Positions 1 through 9,363 of a DNA stretch of 40,657 nt are shown piece after piece; within the stretch, counting starts at the first letter, position 1, and the number at the start of each line of letters is the position of its first letter. The translations under genes and the position numbers were made by a program. Under the pieces are notes generated by a model. That model saw only the letters and a list, made by a program, of their open reading frames with translations. It was not told the DNA's origin and searched no databases. Source of the stretch: Zoogloea sp. (GTDB lineage Bacteria > Pseudomonadota > Gammaproteobacteria > Burkholderiales > Rhodocyclaceae); NCBI RefSeq assembly GCF_017302315.1, contig NZ_JAFLDT010000034.1:1-40657 (forward strand). Direction: 5' to 3'.

Positions 1-762
1 GGCCAGACGGCGGCACACCAGGCCGGCGTAGTCCGGGTGGGCGTTGATACCGGTGCCGATGGCGGTGGCGCCGAGGTTGATCTCGCGGATCAGCAGAGCG
101 GCCTCCTTGAGGCGCTCCTCGTCCTCGCCGAGCATGGTGGCGTAGGTGGAGAACTCCTGACCCAGGGTCATGGGCACCGCGTCCTGCAACTGGGTGCGGC
201 CCATCTTCAACACGTCGGCAAACTCCTCGGCCTTGCGCTCGAAGGCAGCGCGCAGATAGGCCATGGCATCCACCAGGCGGAAGATGCCCACGTAGGTGGC
301 CAGCTTCAGCGCCGTGGGATACACGTCGTTGGTGGACTGGCTCATGTTGACGTGTTCGTTGGGGTGCAGGAAGCCGTACTCACCGCGCTGGTGGCCCATG
401 ATCTCCAGGGCCCGGTTGGCGATGACCTCATTGGCGTTCATGTTGGTCGAGGTGCCAGCGCCACCCTGGATCACGTCCACCACGAACTGCTCGTGCAGGC
501 GGCCGACCACCAGCTCATCACAGGCGGCAACGATGGCCTTCATCCGCTCCTCGTCGAGCAGGCCCAGCTCGCAGTTGGCCTGGGCCGCCGCACGCTTGAT
601 CTGGGCGAGGGCACGGATCAGGTCCGGATAGACGGCGATGGTGATGCCGGTGATGGGGAAGTTCTCGAGGGCGCGCAGGGTGTGCACGCCGTAGTAGGCA
701 GCGGTCGGGACTTCCTTGTCGCCGAGAAGATCGTGTTCGAGGCGGGTGGTGGCGGTGTTCAT
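1..762 (-). CDS. aspA: Aspartate ammonia-lyase (partial, C-terminus beyond window)
   Basis: Catalyses reversible deamination of L-aspartate to fumarate and ammonia in the cytoplasm as a homotetramer. The 254 codons inside the window start MNTATTRLEHDLLGDKEVP and carry the class II fumarase/aspartase hallmarks: the GGAGTSTNMNANEVIANRA stretch and, further on, NMSQSTNDVYPTA. The family signature GSSxMPxKxNP would lie beyond base 1, so the gene is cut by the window edge, not broken. The ATG at 760-762 is preceded by an AAGGAG ribosome site at good spacing. Fumarase C is a paralogue, but the DLLGDKEVP opening favours AspA. No neighbour is cotranscribed inside the window. The product fumarate is also the substrate of the class I fumarase encoded near 9.9 kb. 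Confidence 0.93.
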   Translation of the reverse strand, partial: MNTATTRLEHDLLGDKEVPTAAYYGVHTLRALENFPITGITIAVYPDLIRALAQIKRAAAQANCELGLLDEERMKAIVAACDELVVGRLHEQFVVDVIQGGAGTSTNMNANEVIANRALEIMGHQRGEYGFLHPNEHVNMSQSTNDVYPTALKLATYVGIFRLVDAMAYLRAAFERKAEEFADVLKMGRTQLQDAVPMTLGQEFSTYATMLGEDEERLKEAALLIREINLGATAIGTGINAHPDYAGLVCRRLA

Positions 763-904
763 ATGTGTCTCCTTGGGTGTGGGCCGGGCGCAAGCTTGAT
801 GCCGACCGGGTCCCTTTCCATTGCAGAACGCATGCCACCCCGGCGAGCGTCTGCCATTTCCCATAAGACACTGATTCGAAAAGATTTGAGTTTCATGCCC
901 GGGA

Positions 905-932
905 GGCTTCATCCGGTTATCCGGATAAAGCC
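905..932. terminator. Hairpin downstream of the HpaB-family gene
   Basis: Two 12-base arms (905-916 and 921-932) pair at 11 of 12 positions around a TTAT loop. The hairpin lies about 30 bases past the stop of the HpaB-family gene and upstream of aspA. No U-tract follows on either strand, so it may be a weak terminator, an RNA-stabilising hairpin or a protein site. Confidence 0.4.
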
Positions 933-960
933 CGCCGCGGGCATCTGGAAATCCGAACCC

Positions 961-2526
961 TCAGGACAGGCCGGAGGGCCGCGCAGGTGGCAGATCCGTC
1001 ATCACGGCCTCCCCCGGCGCCGAACAGCCCTTGGCACAGCAACGCCCGGGCTGGCGCTTGAGGGTGATGGGGCGCTCAGGGTCGGCGGCCACCCCCCGGT
1101 CAAGCAGCCTCTCCACCAGCGCCACCTTGTCGCCCACCGGGTAGTGGCGCCAGATCTCCTGCTTCATGGCCGCGGGCGAGCCACCGCCGTGGAGGCTGAT
1201 CACCGAGTACCAGCCCGCCTGGTAGGAGGCGGTCAGGTCCTCCATGAAGCGTGCAGTCTGGATGCGTTTGTCGTAGGGCACACCGGGCGCCGCCCGCAGC
1301 ACGTCGGCTAGCCTGGCGGCGGTGACCGGGTTGTGATCCTCGTCCGGCCCGGGCAGGGTGACGATGAGGCCCCCCGACACGTAGTGGGCGATGCGCTGCA
1401 TGTCGTAGATCTGGTTGGCCAGCAGCAGCTTGCCGATGTTGGAATACACCGGCTCGGGCATGAAGCTGCCGCTGTAGGCATCGGCCCGGGCGTAGGTGGA
1501 CGCCGCCACGCCGCAGGCGTAGAAGCCCTCGACGATCTTGATCAGTTCCACCATCTGGTCGCGCAGGTGGGTCTCCTTGCCGGGGTCAAAGCCGTTGGCC
1601 TCGCACATCAACGCGCCGGCACCGATCAGCAGGTCGCCGAATCCGGCCCGGGCGGCGATGCAGCTATGGCGGTGATGGGTGGCGTAATCCCAGGTGAGCT
1701 GGCCCGAGTGCTGCCATTCCCCGGCCAGGAAGACCCGCTCCCAGGGCACGAAGACCTGGTCGAAGATCAGCACGCCGGTGGACTGGCCATACCTGTTGCT
1801 GAACAGGGCGGTCTTCTCGCCGGGCCGCCCGGCGGGCCGCGCCACGATGGTCAGGCCCGGGGCATCGCAGGGCACCGCGCAACACACGGCAAAGTCGGCA
1901 TCCTCCGGGCCCATCTGGCGGCCGGGCATGACCAGGAATTCATGCATGTAGGGTGCGCCGGTGACGATGGCCTTGGTGCCGGAAATGGTGATACCCCTGG
2001 CGTCCCGGGCCACGATGTGCAGGTAGGTGTCGGGGTTCGACTGCTGGTGGGGGCGCAGGCTACGGTCGCCCTTGGCGTCGGTCATGGCGATGCCGATGGA
2101 CAGGTCGACGTCCTGCACCGCATGCAGCCAGGTGTCGAAGCGGGCGCTGTACGCGCTGCCGGTGGCCGCATCCACCCGGCGGGACGACTGGAACAAGGCA
2201 CCCAGCGCATCGTGGGCCAGGTAGCGCTGGGCGCAACCGGTTTCCTGGCACAGCAGGCGCACCGCCTCCAGCTTGTTGAGGAGATCGCCGCTGCTCATGT
2301 CGATGTGCAGCATGCGGTTCACCACCTTGCCCGAAGTGTGCTGCACCGCCGTCATCAGGGGGGCCAGCTCGTCGCGGCGGGCAAAGTCGTAGGTCACCCC
2401 CAGGGCACGGATGCCCGGCGCGAAGGCGGGTTCGTCGGACACCGAATCAACCCGGCGACCATCCAGGTACACGACGGGCCGATGGGAACGAAGGGATTCA
2501 CGATAGTCGTCGGCGGACATGAACAT
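961..2526 (-). CDS. HpaB / 4-hydroxybutyryl-CoA dehydratase-family flavoprotein
   Basis: A 521-residue member of the family that contains 4-hydroxyphenylacetate 3-monooxygenase (HpaB) and the iron-sulfur flavoenzyme 4-hydroxybutyryl-CoA dehydratase (AbfD). The DDYRESL opening, the ITISGTKAIVTGAPYMHEFLV flavin-domain stretch and GDLLIGAGALMCEANGF are typical of the AbfD branch. AbfD binds [4Fe-4S] through Cys99, Cys103, His292 and Cys299; at the matching positions this protein has C98, Y102, H285 and A292. Two ligands are therefore missing, and a normal cluster is unlikely. The C-terminal tail carries a Cys-rich CCAKGC motif. I start at the ATG at 2526 because GGAG lies six bases upstream; the upstream ATG at 2568 adds 14 unlikely residues. 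It is divergent from a TetR gene that probably controls it. The substrate is unknown; a CoA-ester or phenolic flavoenzyme is plausible. Confidence 0.8.
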   Translation of the reverse strand: MFMSADDYRESLRSHRPVVYLDGRRVDSVSDEPAFAPGIRALGVTYDFARRDELAPLMTAVQHTSGKVVNRMLHIDMSSGDLLNKLEAVRLLCQETGCAQRYLAHDALGALFQSSRRVDAATGSAYSARFDTWLHAVQDVDLSIGIAMTDAKGDRSLRPHQQSNPDTYLHIVARDARGITISGTKAIVTGAPYMHEFLVMPGRQMGPEDADFAVCCAVPCDAPGLTIVARPAGRPGEKTALFSNRYGQSTGVLIFDQVFVPWERVFLAGEWQHSGQLTWDYATHHRHSCIAARAGFGDLLIGAGALMCEANGFDPGKETHLRDQMVELIKIVEGFYACGVAASTYARADAYSGSFMPEPVYSNIGKLLLANQIYDMQRIAHYVSGGLIVTLPGPDEDHNPVTAARLADVLRAAPGVPYDKRIQTARFMEDLTASYQAGWYSVISLHGGGSPAAMKQEIWRHYPVGDKVALVERLLDRGVAADPERPITLKRQPGRCCAKGCSAPGEAVMTDLPPARPSGLS

Positions 2527-2560
2527 GGACGGCTCCAGAAAGAAACAATGAACCCATAAT

Positions 2561-2595
2561 GTGAACATCGTTCTCTATTCCGTCAATACGTTCAC
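2561..2595. promoter_or_regulatory. Candidate TetR operator in the divergent promoter region
   Basis: GTGAAC at 2561-2566 and its inverted copy GTTCAC at 2590-2595 flank the gap between the flavoprotein gene and the tetR gene. A shorter dyad, GAAC-N3-GTTC, occupies 2563-2573. Divergent TetR/target pairs usually have the operator in the shared gap. The assignment is an inference from symmetry and position. Confidence 0.4.
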
Positions 2596-2625
2596 TTCCT
2601 AATACGGCATGGTAGATTTCCACCC

Positions 2626-3270
2626 ATGAACGACACCCCCGCCGACCCTCGCTCCCAGCGCCGCCAGGCCGTTTCCGACCTCAAACGGCAGATGATCCTC
2701 GATGCCGCTGAACGCATCTTTCAGCAGGAAGGGCTGGATGGCGCCCACATGCGGGCCATCGCCAAAGAAGCCGGCTACACGGTGAGCGCCCTCTACAAGT
2801 ACTACGCCAGCAAGGAAGAGATTTACGCCGATCTGCTCGCCGCCTCCCTCGACCGTCTGCACGCCACCGTGGAAGGCACCATCTCCGCCGATGCTGCGCC
2901 GGCCCTCCGCCTGCGCAGCCGGGCGCGGAGCTTCTTCGCCTTCTACCTGGCCCACCCCCGTGAACTGGACCTGGGCTTCTACCTTTTCCGCGGCCTGCAG
3001 CCCCTCGGCCTCAACCCGGAACTGGACGCCCGCCTGAACCAGCGGCTCGCCGACAGCCTCACCGGCATGCAGGCCGACCTGCAGGCCTTGGGCCTGCCCG
3101 AGGCCGATGCCCTGCGCGAGACCACCGCCCTCTTCGCCCACGCCACGGGGGTGCTGCTGCTGGTACATACCGGACGCATCCGCATGTTCGGCCAACAGGG
3201 GCCGGCCCTGTTCGAGGCCTACCTCGACAGTCTCGTTGCCAGGATCGACACCCACCAGGCCTGCCCCTGA
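2626..3270 (+). CDS. TetR/AcrR-family transcriptional regulator
   Basis: A 214-residue TetR-type repressor. The DNA-binding domain spans about residues 18-68, with ILDAAERIFQQEGLDGAHMR followed by IAKEAGYTVSALYKYYASKEEIY, the classic helix-turn-helix in which YTVSALYKYY is the recognition helix. The rest is an all-helical ligand-binding and dimerisation domain that cannot be assigned a ligand from sequence. It is divergent from the HpaB-family flavoprotein gene with about 100 bases between the starts, so local repression relieved by a substrate or CoA-ester is the likely job. The ATG follows a weak ribosome site, but the length and the N-terminal basic segment fit the family. Confidence 0.9.
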   Translation: MNDTPADPRSQRRQAVSDLKRQMILDAAERIFQQEGLDGAHMRAIAKEAGYTVSALYKYYASKEEIYADLLAASLDRLHATVEGTISADAAPALRLRSRARSFFAFYLAHPRELDLGFYLFRGLQPLGLNPELDARLNQRLADSLTGMQADLQALGLPEADALRETTALFAHATGVLLLVHTGRIRMFGQQGPALFEAYLDSLVARIDTHQACP

Positions 3271-3280
3271 AAAACACAAC

Positions 3281-3324
3281 TCAATATGAATATAATGAGA
3301 TTAAGATAATGAATATTGCATTAC
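3281..3324 (+). promoter_or_regulatory. AT-rich promoter-like spacer with TATAAT
   Basis: This short spacer is strikingly AT-rich compared with its surroundings. It contains a consensus -10 hexamer TATAAT at 3291-3296 and an imperfect inverted pair (CAATAT near 3282, ATATTG near 3313). The -35 at 17-base spacing is poor (TGAAAA), so an activator or extended element may be needed. It probably drives the downstream unknown gene. Confidence 0.4.
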
Positions 3325-3336
3325 AACCATGTAGTC

Positions 3337-4761
3337 ATGCCAAGCCCCCCAAATACTGTCCGCCGGAAGCCCCCAGCCGATAGCCCCGCCGCCCCCAGGC
3401 TGCAGGGAAACAGCCACGAGAGGCGCGTCATCGCCCTGCTGGAAGCCCTGTTCACGCACCTGCCCGCCCCGGGCACAGACCGCGGCCCCGCCGCCGACCT
3501 GCTCCTCGACACGTATCTCGACGCCGCCTCGCCACGCAAGGCCGAGCATTTTCTGGCGGCCCTGCGGGAGACACCGTCGCCCGATCTGCGCGCCCTCGGC
3601 TGGCAACGCCAATGTGCCTTCGATGCCGCCCGGGGGCGTTTCCCCTCGGCCTGGGCAGCCTTCCACGAAGCCAGCCGGCTGAACCCCTCCGCGCCGGCCC
3701 TGGCCTGCCTCGAAGTCACCACACTCATGGCCGAAGGGCGCCGGGACGAGGCCCGCTACAAAGCCGGTCTGTGGGCCTTGCGCCTGGCCAGCAATCCGGC
3801 CCGCGATTTCTCCGACCTCATCGCCCACCTCCATGACATGGCCAGCCACGACCCCGCCGTACTCACCGATGACGGCCCGGACCGGGGGCGCCTGATCAGT
3901 CGCATCCTGCAGCGGATCGACGCCTGGCCAGCCCCCGTCTGCCACTACCGCCTGCAAGAGGCGGCCCTGAGCCCCGATCCGGGCCTTGCCCGACTCGAGG
4001 CACGCTGGGCCGCCGTCTCCCCCTTCAACGACGCCGCCGCACCTGGCGCCTGGGTGGACATGCTGCTCGGCGAGCGCCTGAGCGGTCAGTCCTTCCTGAT
4101 CCTGAACGACATGGCCGAGATGATGCAGCAGGCCCCCGTTGGCAACCCGGCCTCCGCCCGGGCCTTGACCCGCGCCTTCCTGCTGCGCGGCGAAGCCCTG
4201 CGCGGGGTGGTGCTGGACACACTGCAGGCCGTTGATCGCCCCCTACCCTGGCACCATCCGGGCAACCAACCGCTGCTGTGCCTGACCGCCGACTACGCCC
4301 GGCACTTTTCCGCCCCGGGCGACGATGCTGTCCTTGCCCCCTTGCGCTGGTCAGTGGGGGTAGCCAACCCCAGCGATGAAACCGGCCTGCGTGATCTGCT
4401 GGTGCACTGCCTGGCGAGCTGCGGCCACGCCGCCGAAGCCCTGGCGGTCGCCGAACATGCCGGCCCGGATGACAGTTTCAGCCGCCATGGTCGGGTGCTG
4501 GCCCTGTTCACGCTGGGCCAGCAGGATGAAGCGCGAAAAGCCCTGCTCGAATGCCAGAGCACCAGCCCACAGATATTGAAGACCCTCACTGCCACGGCGC
4601 CCCGCAAGCCCAGGATGACACCCGGTGTCCATGCCATTGGTGGTCGTGACGAGGCATGGATCTATCGACAGCGCTATCTTGCTTTCTGGGAGCATGCGGG
4701 CGCCGTCGCCTGGGCAACAGGGGGCCAATGCCCACGGCCGACGCACGATGGAGAGTGCTAG
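3337..4761 (+). CDS. Unrecognised alpha-helical (TPR-like) protein
   Basis: I do not recognise this 474-residue protein. It is Ala/Leu/Arg-rich and looks all-helical. Pieces such as ALGWQRQCAFDAARGRFPSA, AWAAFHEASRLNPSAPALAC and HAAEALAVAEHAGPDDSFSR resemble tetratricopeptide helices with the usual A/G/A spacing, so a repeat scaffold is the best structural guess. There is no signal peptide and no clear membrane segment. The C-terminal region (about 425-474) reads DEAWIYRQRYLAFWEHAGAV, is rich in aromatic residues and may be a separate small module. An upstream TTG would add seven residues, but the ATG at 3337 is the better start. It stands alone between tetR and a small membrane-protein gene, in the same direction as both. 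Confidence 0.7.
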   Translation: MPSPPNTVRRKPPADSPAAPRLQGNSHERRVIALLEALFTHLPAPGTDRGPAADLLLDTYLDAASPRKAEHFLAALRETPSPDLRALGWQRQCAFDAARGRFPSAWAAFHEASRLNPSAPALACLEVTTLMAEGRRDEARYKAGLWALRLASNPARDFSDLIAHLHDMASHDPAVLTDDGPDRGRLISRILQRIDAWPAPVCHYRLQEAALSPDPGLARLEARWAAVSPFNDAAAPGAWVDMLLGERLSGQSFLILNDMAEMMQQAPVGNPASARALTRAFLLRGEALRGVVLDTLQAVDRPLPWHHPGNQPLLCLTADYARHFSAPGDDAVLAPLRWSVGVANPSDETGLRDLLVHCLASCGHAAEALAVAEHAGPDDSFSRHGRVLALFTLGQQDEARKALLECQSTSPQILKTLTATAPRKPRMTPGVHAIGGRDEAWIYRQRYLAFWEHAGAVAWATGGQCPRPTHDGEC

Positions 4762-4792
4762 CATTGGGGATCACCCCGCCCGGACAGCCCAG

Positions 4793-5176
4793 ATGAACCT
4801 AGAAAAAGTCATTTTCGGTTTCTTCATCGTCTTCGCCGCCACGCTCAACTTCGGCTTTTTCATCGGCGAGATCGACAACCCGAGTCATCACGACATCTAC
4901 GAGCTGTTTGCGGCCATCGTGGTCAATCTGATCGCCACCGTGCTCAAATTCGGCGACCGAACCCAGATCGGCGCCATCCATCTGGCAACCAGCCTGGTGG
5001 CCGACCTGCAACTGCTCGCCGCCGCCATGGTGTGGGGCTACGCCGTCCATGTGGCCGGCACCGACCTGACCGCCGGGGTCATGTCGAGCATCGTCTCCCT
5101 GTCCGGCGGGGCCCTGTTCGCCAACGTGATCTCGGTGGTCATCCTGATTGCCGAAACCATCATGCAGCGGCGCTGA
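4793..5176 (+). CDS. Small integral membrane protein, DUF6394-like
   Basis: A 127-residue membrane protein opening MNLEKVIFGFFIVFAATLNF, with hydrophobic segments at about residues 5-24, 39-50, 67-85 and 95-122. It resembles the small DUF6394 family often found beside a potassium-channel gene of the TrkA-N type; that family name is from memory and was not checked. The reading frame is open well upstream, but the homology-like region begins at the ATG at 4793 and the preceding residues look random. Its stop lies four bases before the GTG start of the channel gene, which argues for cotranscription and a shared role in ion homeostasis. It may be an accessory subunit, but nothing in the sequence proves that. 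Confidence 0.75.
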   Translation: MNLEKVIFGFFIVFAATLNFGFFIGEIDNPSHHDIYELFAAIVVNLIATVLKFGDRTQIGAIHLATSLVADLQLLAAAMVWGYAVHVAGTDLTAGVMSSIVSLSGGALFANVISVVILIAETIMQRR

Positions 5177-5180
5177 TGCC

Positions 5181-6917
5181 GTGACCAGCAGCACCCCCAC
5201 CAGCACGATCTTCCTGGTCCTGCGGCGGCTGCGCACGCCGCTGATCGTGCTCATCATCATCTTCGCGCTGTCGGTACTGGGGCTCACCCTGGTGCCCGGC
5301 CCCCCCGACGCCAGCGGCGTGATCCAGCGCTTGAGCTTCTTCCACGCGGTGTACTTCTTCAGCTACACCGCCACCACCATCGGCTTTGGCGAGATCCCCT
5401 ACGCCTTCTCCGAGCAGCAACGCCTGTGGGTCACCCTGTGCATCTACCTGTCGGTGATCGGCTGGGCCTACACCCTGGGTACGGTGTTCGCGATGCTGCA
5501 GGACAAGAACTTCCTCAACGCCGTCGCCGTGCAGCGCTTTGCCCGCCAGGTCAGAAGTCTGCGGGAGCACTTCTTTCTGGTCTGCGGCTACGGGGAAACC
5601 GGGCGCCTGATCTGCAAGGCCCTGGACGAACTGGGCTACCGGGCGGTGGTCATCGAGAAGGACGAAACCAAGGTGGGCGACCTGGAGCTGCAGAGCTATT
5701 CGGCCGACATGCCGGCCCTGTGCGCCGACGCCGGCGAGCCGGACACCCTGCTCTTTGCCGGCCTCAACAGCCGGTATTGTCGCGGCGTCATTGCCCTGAC
5801 CAACGATGACAGCACCAATCTGGCCGTCGCCATCGCTGCACGCCTGCTGGCCCCGGCGCTGCCGGCCCTGTGTCGGGCCGAGCACAGCGACACGGTGGCC
5901 AACATGGCTTCCTTCGGCACCCGCCACATCATTAACCCCTTCGAGCAATTCGGCGAGTACATGGCCCTGGCCCTGCATTCACCAGCCGCCTATCACCTGC
6001 TGCTATGGCTCACCGGCCTGCCCGGGACCACCGTCACCCGCCACCGGGACCCGCCCGCCGGCAAGTGGGTGCTGTGCGGCTACGGCAGCTTTGGCAAGGT
6101 CATGACCGAAGCCCTGGAGAACGCTTCCCTGCCCGTCACCATCATCGACCTCTCGCCTCCGGTCGATCCGGCCCATCACTGGATCAAGGGCGATGGCACG
6201 GGCGCCGACGCCCTCGCTGCTGCCGGCATCCGCGAAGCCGTGGGCATCGTCGCCGCCACCGGCAACGACGTGAATAACCTGTCCATCGTCGTCACGGCCC
6301 ACCAGATGAACCCCGGCCTGTTCACCGTGCTGCGCCAGAATCACGTGGCCAACCGCGCCCTGTTCGAGGCCTTCGAGTCGGACTTCACCATGGTGCCCAG
6401 CGAGATCGTCGCCCACGAATGCCTGGCCATTCTTACCACGCCCCTGCTCGCGCCCTTCCTGGCGGCCGTGCGCAAGGCCGACGACGCGTGGGCCGAGGCC
6501 CTGCTGCTGGATGTCACCAGCCGCTTCGGCTGGGACGTGCCCGCGGTATGGAGCGTCGCCATCAACATCGCCCAGGCGCCCTCGGTGTATCGCCTGCTGA
6601 TGCGTCATGAGGCCCGCCTGAAACTGGGCGATCTGCTGCGCGCCCCGGTCACTGGGCGCCCCGAGCTGGCCTGCCGCCCACTGTTGCTGATGCGCGAAGG
6701 GGATCCACCGCGCCTGCTACCCGACGCGGATCAGGAGATCCTCCTTGGCGACCAACTCCTCTTCGTCGGTGAGGAGGCCGCCCGCAAGGAGCTGGGCCTG
6801 ACCCTTTTCAATGCCCACACCCTCAAGTACGTGCTCACCGGCCTCGACTCTCCCGGCGGCCTGGTCTGGGAATGGCTGGCTGCACGGCGTCGGGAAAAAA
6901 ACGCCGCCCATGGCTGA
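5181..6917 (+). CDS. Two-RCK potassium channel protein (TrkA-N domains)
   Basis: A 578-residue ion channel of the 2-TM/RCK type. Residues 16-38 form the first helix. The pore helix and selectivity filter TTIGFGE sit at about 65-71 (GFG instead of the commoner GYG, as seen in several prokaryotic K+ channels), and a second helix spans about 83-107. Two cytoplasmic regulatory domains follow, each opening with a Rossmann nucleotide loop: LVCGYGETG at about 133-141 and VLCGYGSFG at about 298-306. Acidic bridging of the loop (VVIEKDE) supports NAD(H)- or nucleotide-linked gating. The start is GTG at 5181, four bases after the upstream stop, with no strong ribosome site, so translation is probably coupled. 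A role in K+ efflux or uptake control at the inner membrane is expected; direction and ligand cannot be read. Confidence 0.9.
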   Translation: MTSSTPTSTIFLVLRRLRTPLIVLIIIFALSVLGLTLVPGPPDASGVIQRLSFFHAVYFFSYTATTIGFGEIPYAFSEQQRLWVTLCIYLSVIGWAYTLGTVFAMLQDKNFLNAVAVQRFARQVRSLREHFFLVCGYGETGRLICKALDELGYRAVVIEKDETKVGDLELQSYSADMPALCADAGEPDTLLFAGLNSRYCRGVIALTNDDSTNLAVAIAARLLAPALPALCRAEHSDTVANMASFGTRHIINPFEQFGEYMALALHSPAAYHLLLWLTGLPGTTVTRHRDPPAGKWVLCGYGSFGKVMTEALENASLPVTIIDLSPPVDPAHHWIKGDGTGADALAAAGIREAVGIVAATGNDVNNLSIVVTAHQMNPGLFTVLRQNHVANRALFEAFESDFTMVPSEIVAHECLAILTTPLLAPFLAAVRKADDAWAEALLLDVTSRFGWDVPAVWSVAINIAQAPSVYRLLMRHEARLKLGDLLRAPVTGRPELACRPLLLMREGDPPRLLPDADQEILLGDQLLFVGEEAARKELGLTLFNAHTLKYVLTGLDSPGGLVWEWLAARRREKNAAHG

Positions 6918-6967
6918 CGCCACGCCGCTACCCTGCGCCTGCCCAATTCACCTACGCTCTCCACCTC

Positions 6968-7327
6968 ATGCCCATCCGCCGCCCTTCCGCTTCCGTCCTG
7001 CGTGGCTCCTTTGTGCTGGCCTTGGCAATCATCTTCATCCTGGCGATGATCCCCTTGGCCGTGGTGCCTGAAGTCGTTTCCTTTCAGGACAAGCTCCACC
7101 ATATCGCGGCATTTGCCGTGCTGATGCTGCTGGGCCGGGGCGGCTGGCCCGCCCGGACGATCGCCCTGGTGGTCGGGCTGATCGGCTACGGCGTCCTGAT
7201 CGAAGTCTGCCAGCACCTCCTCACAGCCAACCGGGTGGGAGAGTTTCATGATGTGGTGGCCGACAGTCTGGGCGTCGCCATCGGCTGGCTGCTTGGCCGG
7301 CCATCAGTACTTCGCTGGCAATGCTGA
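6968..7327 (+). CDS. VanZ-like membrane protein
   Basis: A 119-residue inner-membrane protein with four predicted helices (about 13-33, 42-58, 63-82 and 93-109). The pattern FQDKLHHIAAFAVLMLL, then GYGVLIEVCQHLL and FHDVVADSLGVAIGWLLG, is the VanZ-family core: a conserved DK-x-x-H, an IE-x-x-Q and a D-x-x-x-N/D-x-x-G element. VanZ in enterococci gives low-level teicoplanin resistance, but most proteobacterial homologues have no known role and I claim none. The ATG at 6968 gives a normal-length protein; an earlier in-frame start would prefix 32 unlikely residues. It follows the channel gene by about 50 bases in the same direction and ends at a bidirectional hairpin. Confidence 0.8.
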   Translation: MPIRRPSASVLRGSFVLALAIIFILAMIPLAVVPEVVSFQDKLHHIAAFAVLMLLGRGGWPARTIALVVGLIGYGVLIEVCQHLLTANRVGEFHDVVADSLGVAIGWLLGRPSVLRWQC

Positions 7328-7342
7328 GACGCCGCCCATGAA

Positions 7343-7366
7343 AAGGGCTGCCCGCAGGCAGCCCTT
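7343..7366. terminator. Bidirectional hairpin terminator
   Basis: A perfect 10-bp stem (7343-7352 with 7357-7366) closes a CGCA loop. It sits between the convergent ends of the VanZ-like gene and the DUF2322-like gene. On the minus strand it is followed by TTTT, and on the plus strand by TTCC, so it can serve both transcripts and is better for the minus-strand gene. Confidence 0.8.
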
Positions 7367-7413
7367 CCAATCTCACCGGGGCGGGTAAGCGCCCCGGCCG
7401 TCGCCACCTCTTT

Positions 7414-7731
7414 TCAGGCGGCAAACACGTGCTTCACACGCAGGGTTTCACCCCGCTCCACCAGCCCGAGCAGACGATCGATGTTGGGGTGCTTGCCGGG
7501 GTTGAGGCGGGCATCCTCACTGTGTTCGGCGTAGATCTCGATACCCTGGGCAGCAGCCTCGGGGGTGATCGCCCCGTGGATCTGTGCCAAGTGGTTGTAC
7601 ACCGCCAACGAACCGGCCTGACCGGGCTTGTTCTCGATGGTGGCCACCACCTCACCAGCGGCATTGGTGAGTTGGATGGAAGCCAGGTGGGAGACGCCTG
7701 GAAGCGTCTTCAGCTTGTCTGCAAATGCCAT
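7414..7731 (-). CDS. Small conserved protein, DUF2322-like
   Basis: A 105-residue soluble protein, MAFADKLKTLPGVSHLASIQ onward, with a compact alpha/beta look (LTNAAGEVVATIENKPGQ) and a conserved-looking C-terminal NPGKHPNIDRLLGLVERGE. It resembles the proteobacterial DUF2322 family, for which I know no function. GGAG lies eight bases upstream of the ATG. The gene lies downstream of purB on the same strand but is separated from it by a repeat element of about 100 bases, so it probably has its own promoter. It ends at a bidirectional hairpin. No signal peptide, metal motif or membrane segment is visible. Confidence 0.7.
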   Translation of the reverse strand: MAFADKLKTLPGVSHLASIQLTNAAGEVVATIENKPGQAGSLAVYNHLAQIHGAITPEAAAQGIEIYAEHSEDARLNPGKHPNIDRLLGLVERGETLRVKHVFAA

Positions 7732-7775
7732 TCATATTCTCCGACAAAGGTTCGAACAGGTGTGGCAATGGGTGC

Positions 7776-7867
7776 CGTGTAGAGGCGACTTCAGTCGCCT
7801 GCGGACTTCGGTCAAGGGCTTGCGGGCGGATTTGAAGGGGGTGGGCGACTGAAGTCGCCCCTACACG
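7776..7867. repeat. REPIN-like inverted pair of palindromic repeats
   Basis: Two 24-base arms (7776-7799 and 7844-7867) are inverted copies differing at one base. Each arm is itself a palindrome built on GGCGACT-TC-AGTCGCC and ends in GTGTAG/CTACAC. The spacer is 44 bases. A partial direct repeat CGCCCCTACAC follows. Two inverted REP units in the gap between purB and the next gene have the architecture of a REPIN, a non-autonomous element moved by a RAYT transposase. No such transposase is in the window. Confidence 0.75.
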
Positions 7868-7890
7868 CCCCTACACACCGCGCTTGCCCC

Positions 7891-9297
<1,407 letters not shown>

Positions 9298-9363
9298 TTA
9301 CCGTCTTGGAGGTCCGTTCGCCGATGATAAAATCCGGGCTCCCCAAACAGCAGCACCCCCATC

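Noticed and set aside
37-1311. A long plus-strand open frame over aspA and the HpaB-family gene.
   Set aside because: Its product is Gly/His/Val-rich low-complexity sequence typical of an antisense shadow in GC-rich DNA. The minus-strand genes are clear homologues.
7776-7867. The inverted palindromes as a CRISPR remnant.
   Set aside because: Only two units, in inverted rather than direct order, with no spacer array and no cas gene.
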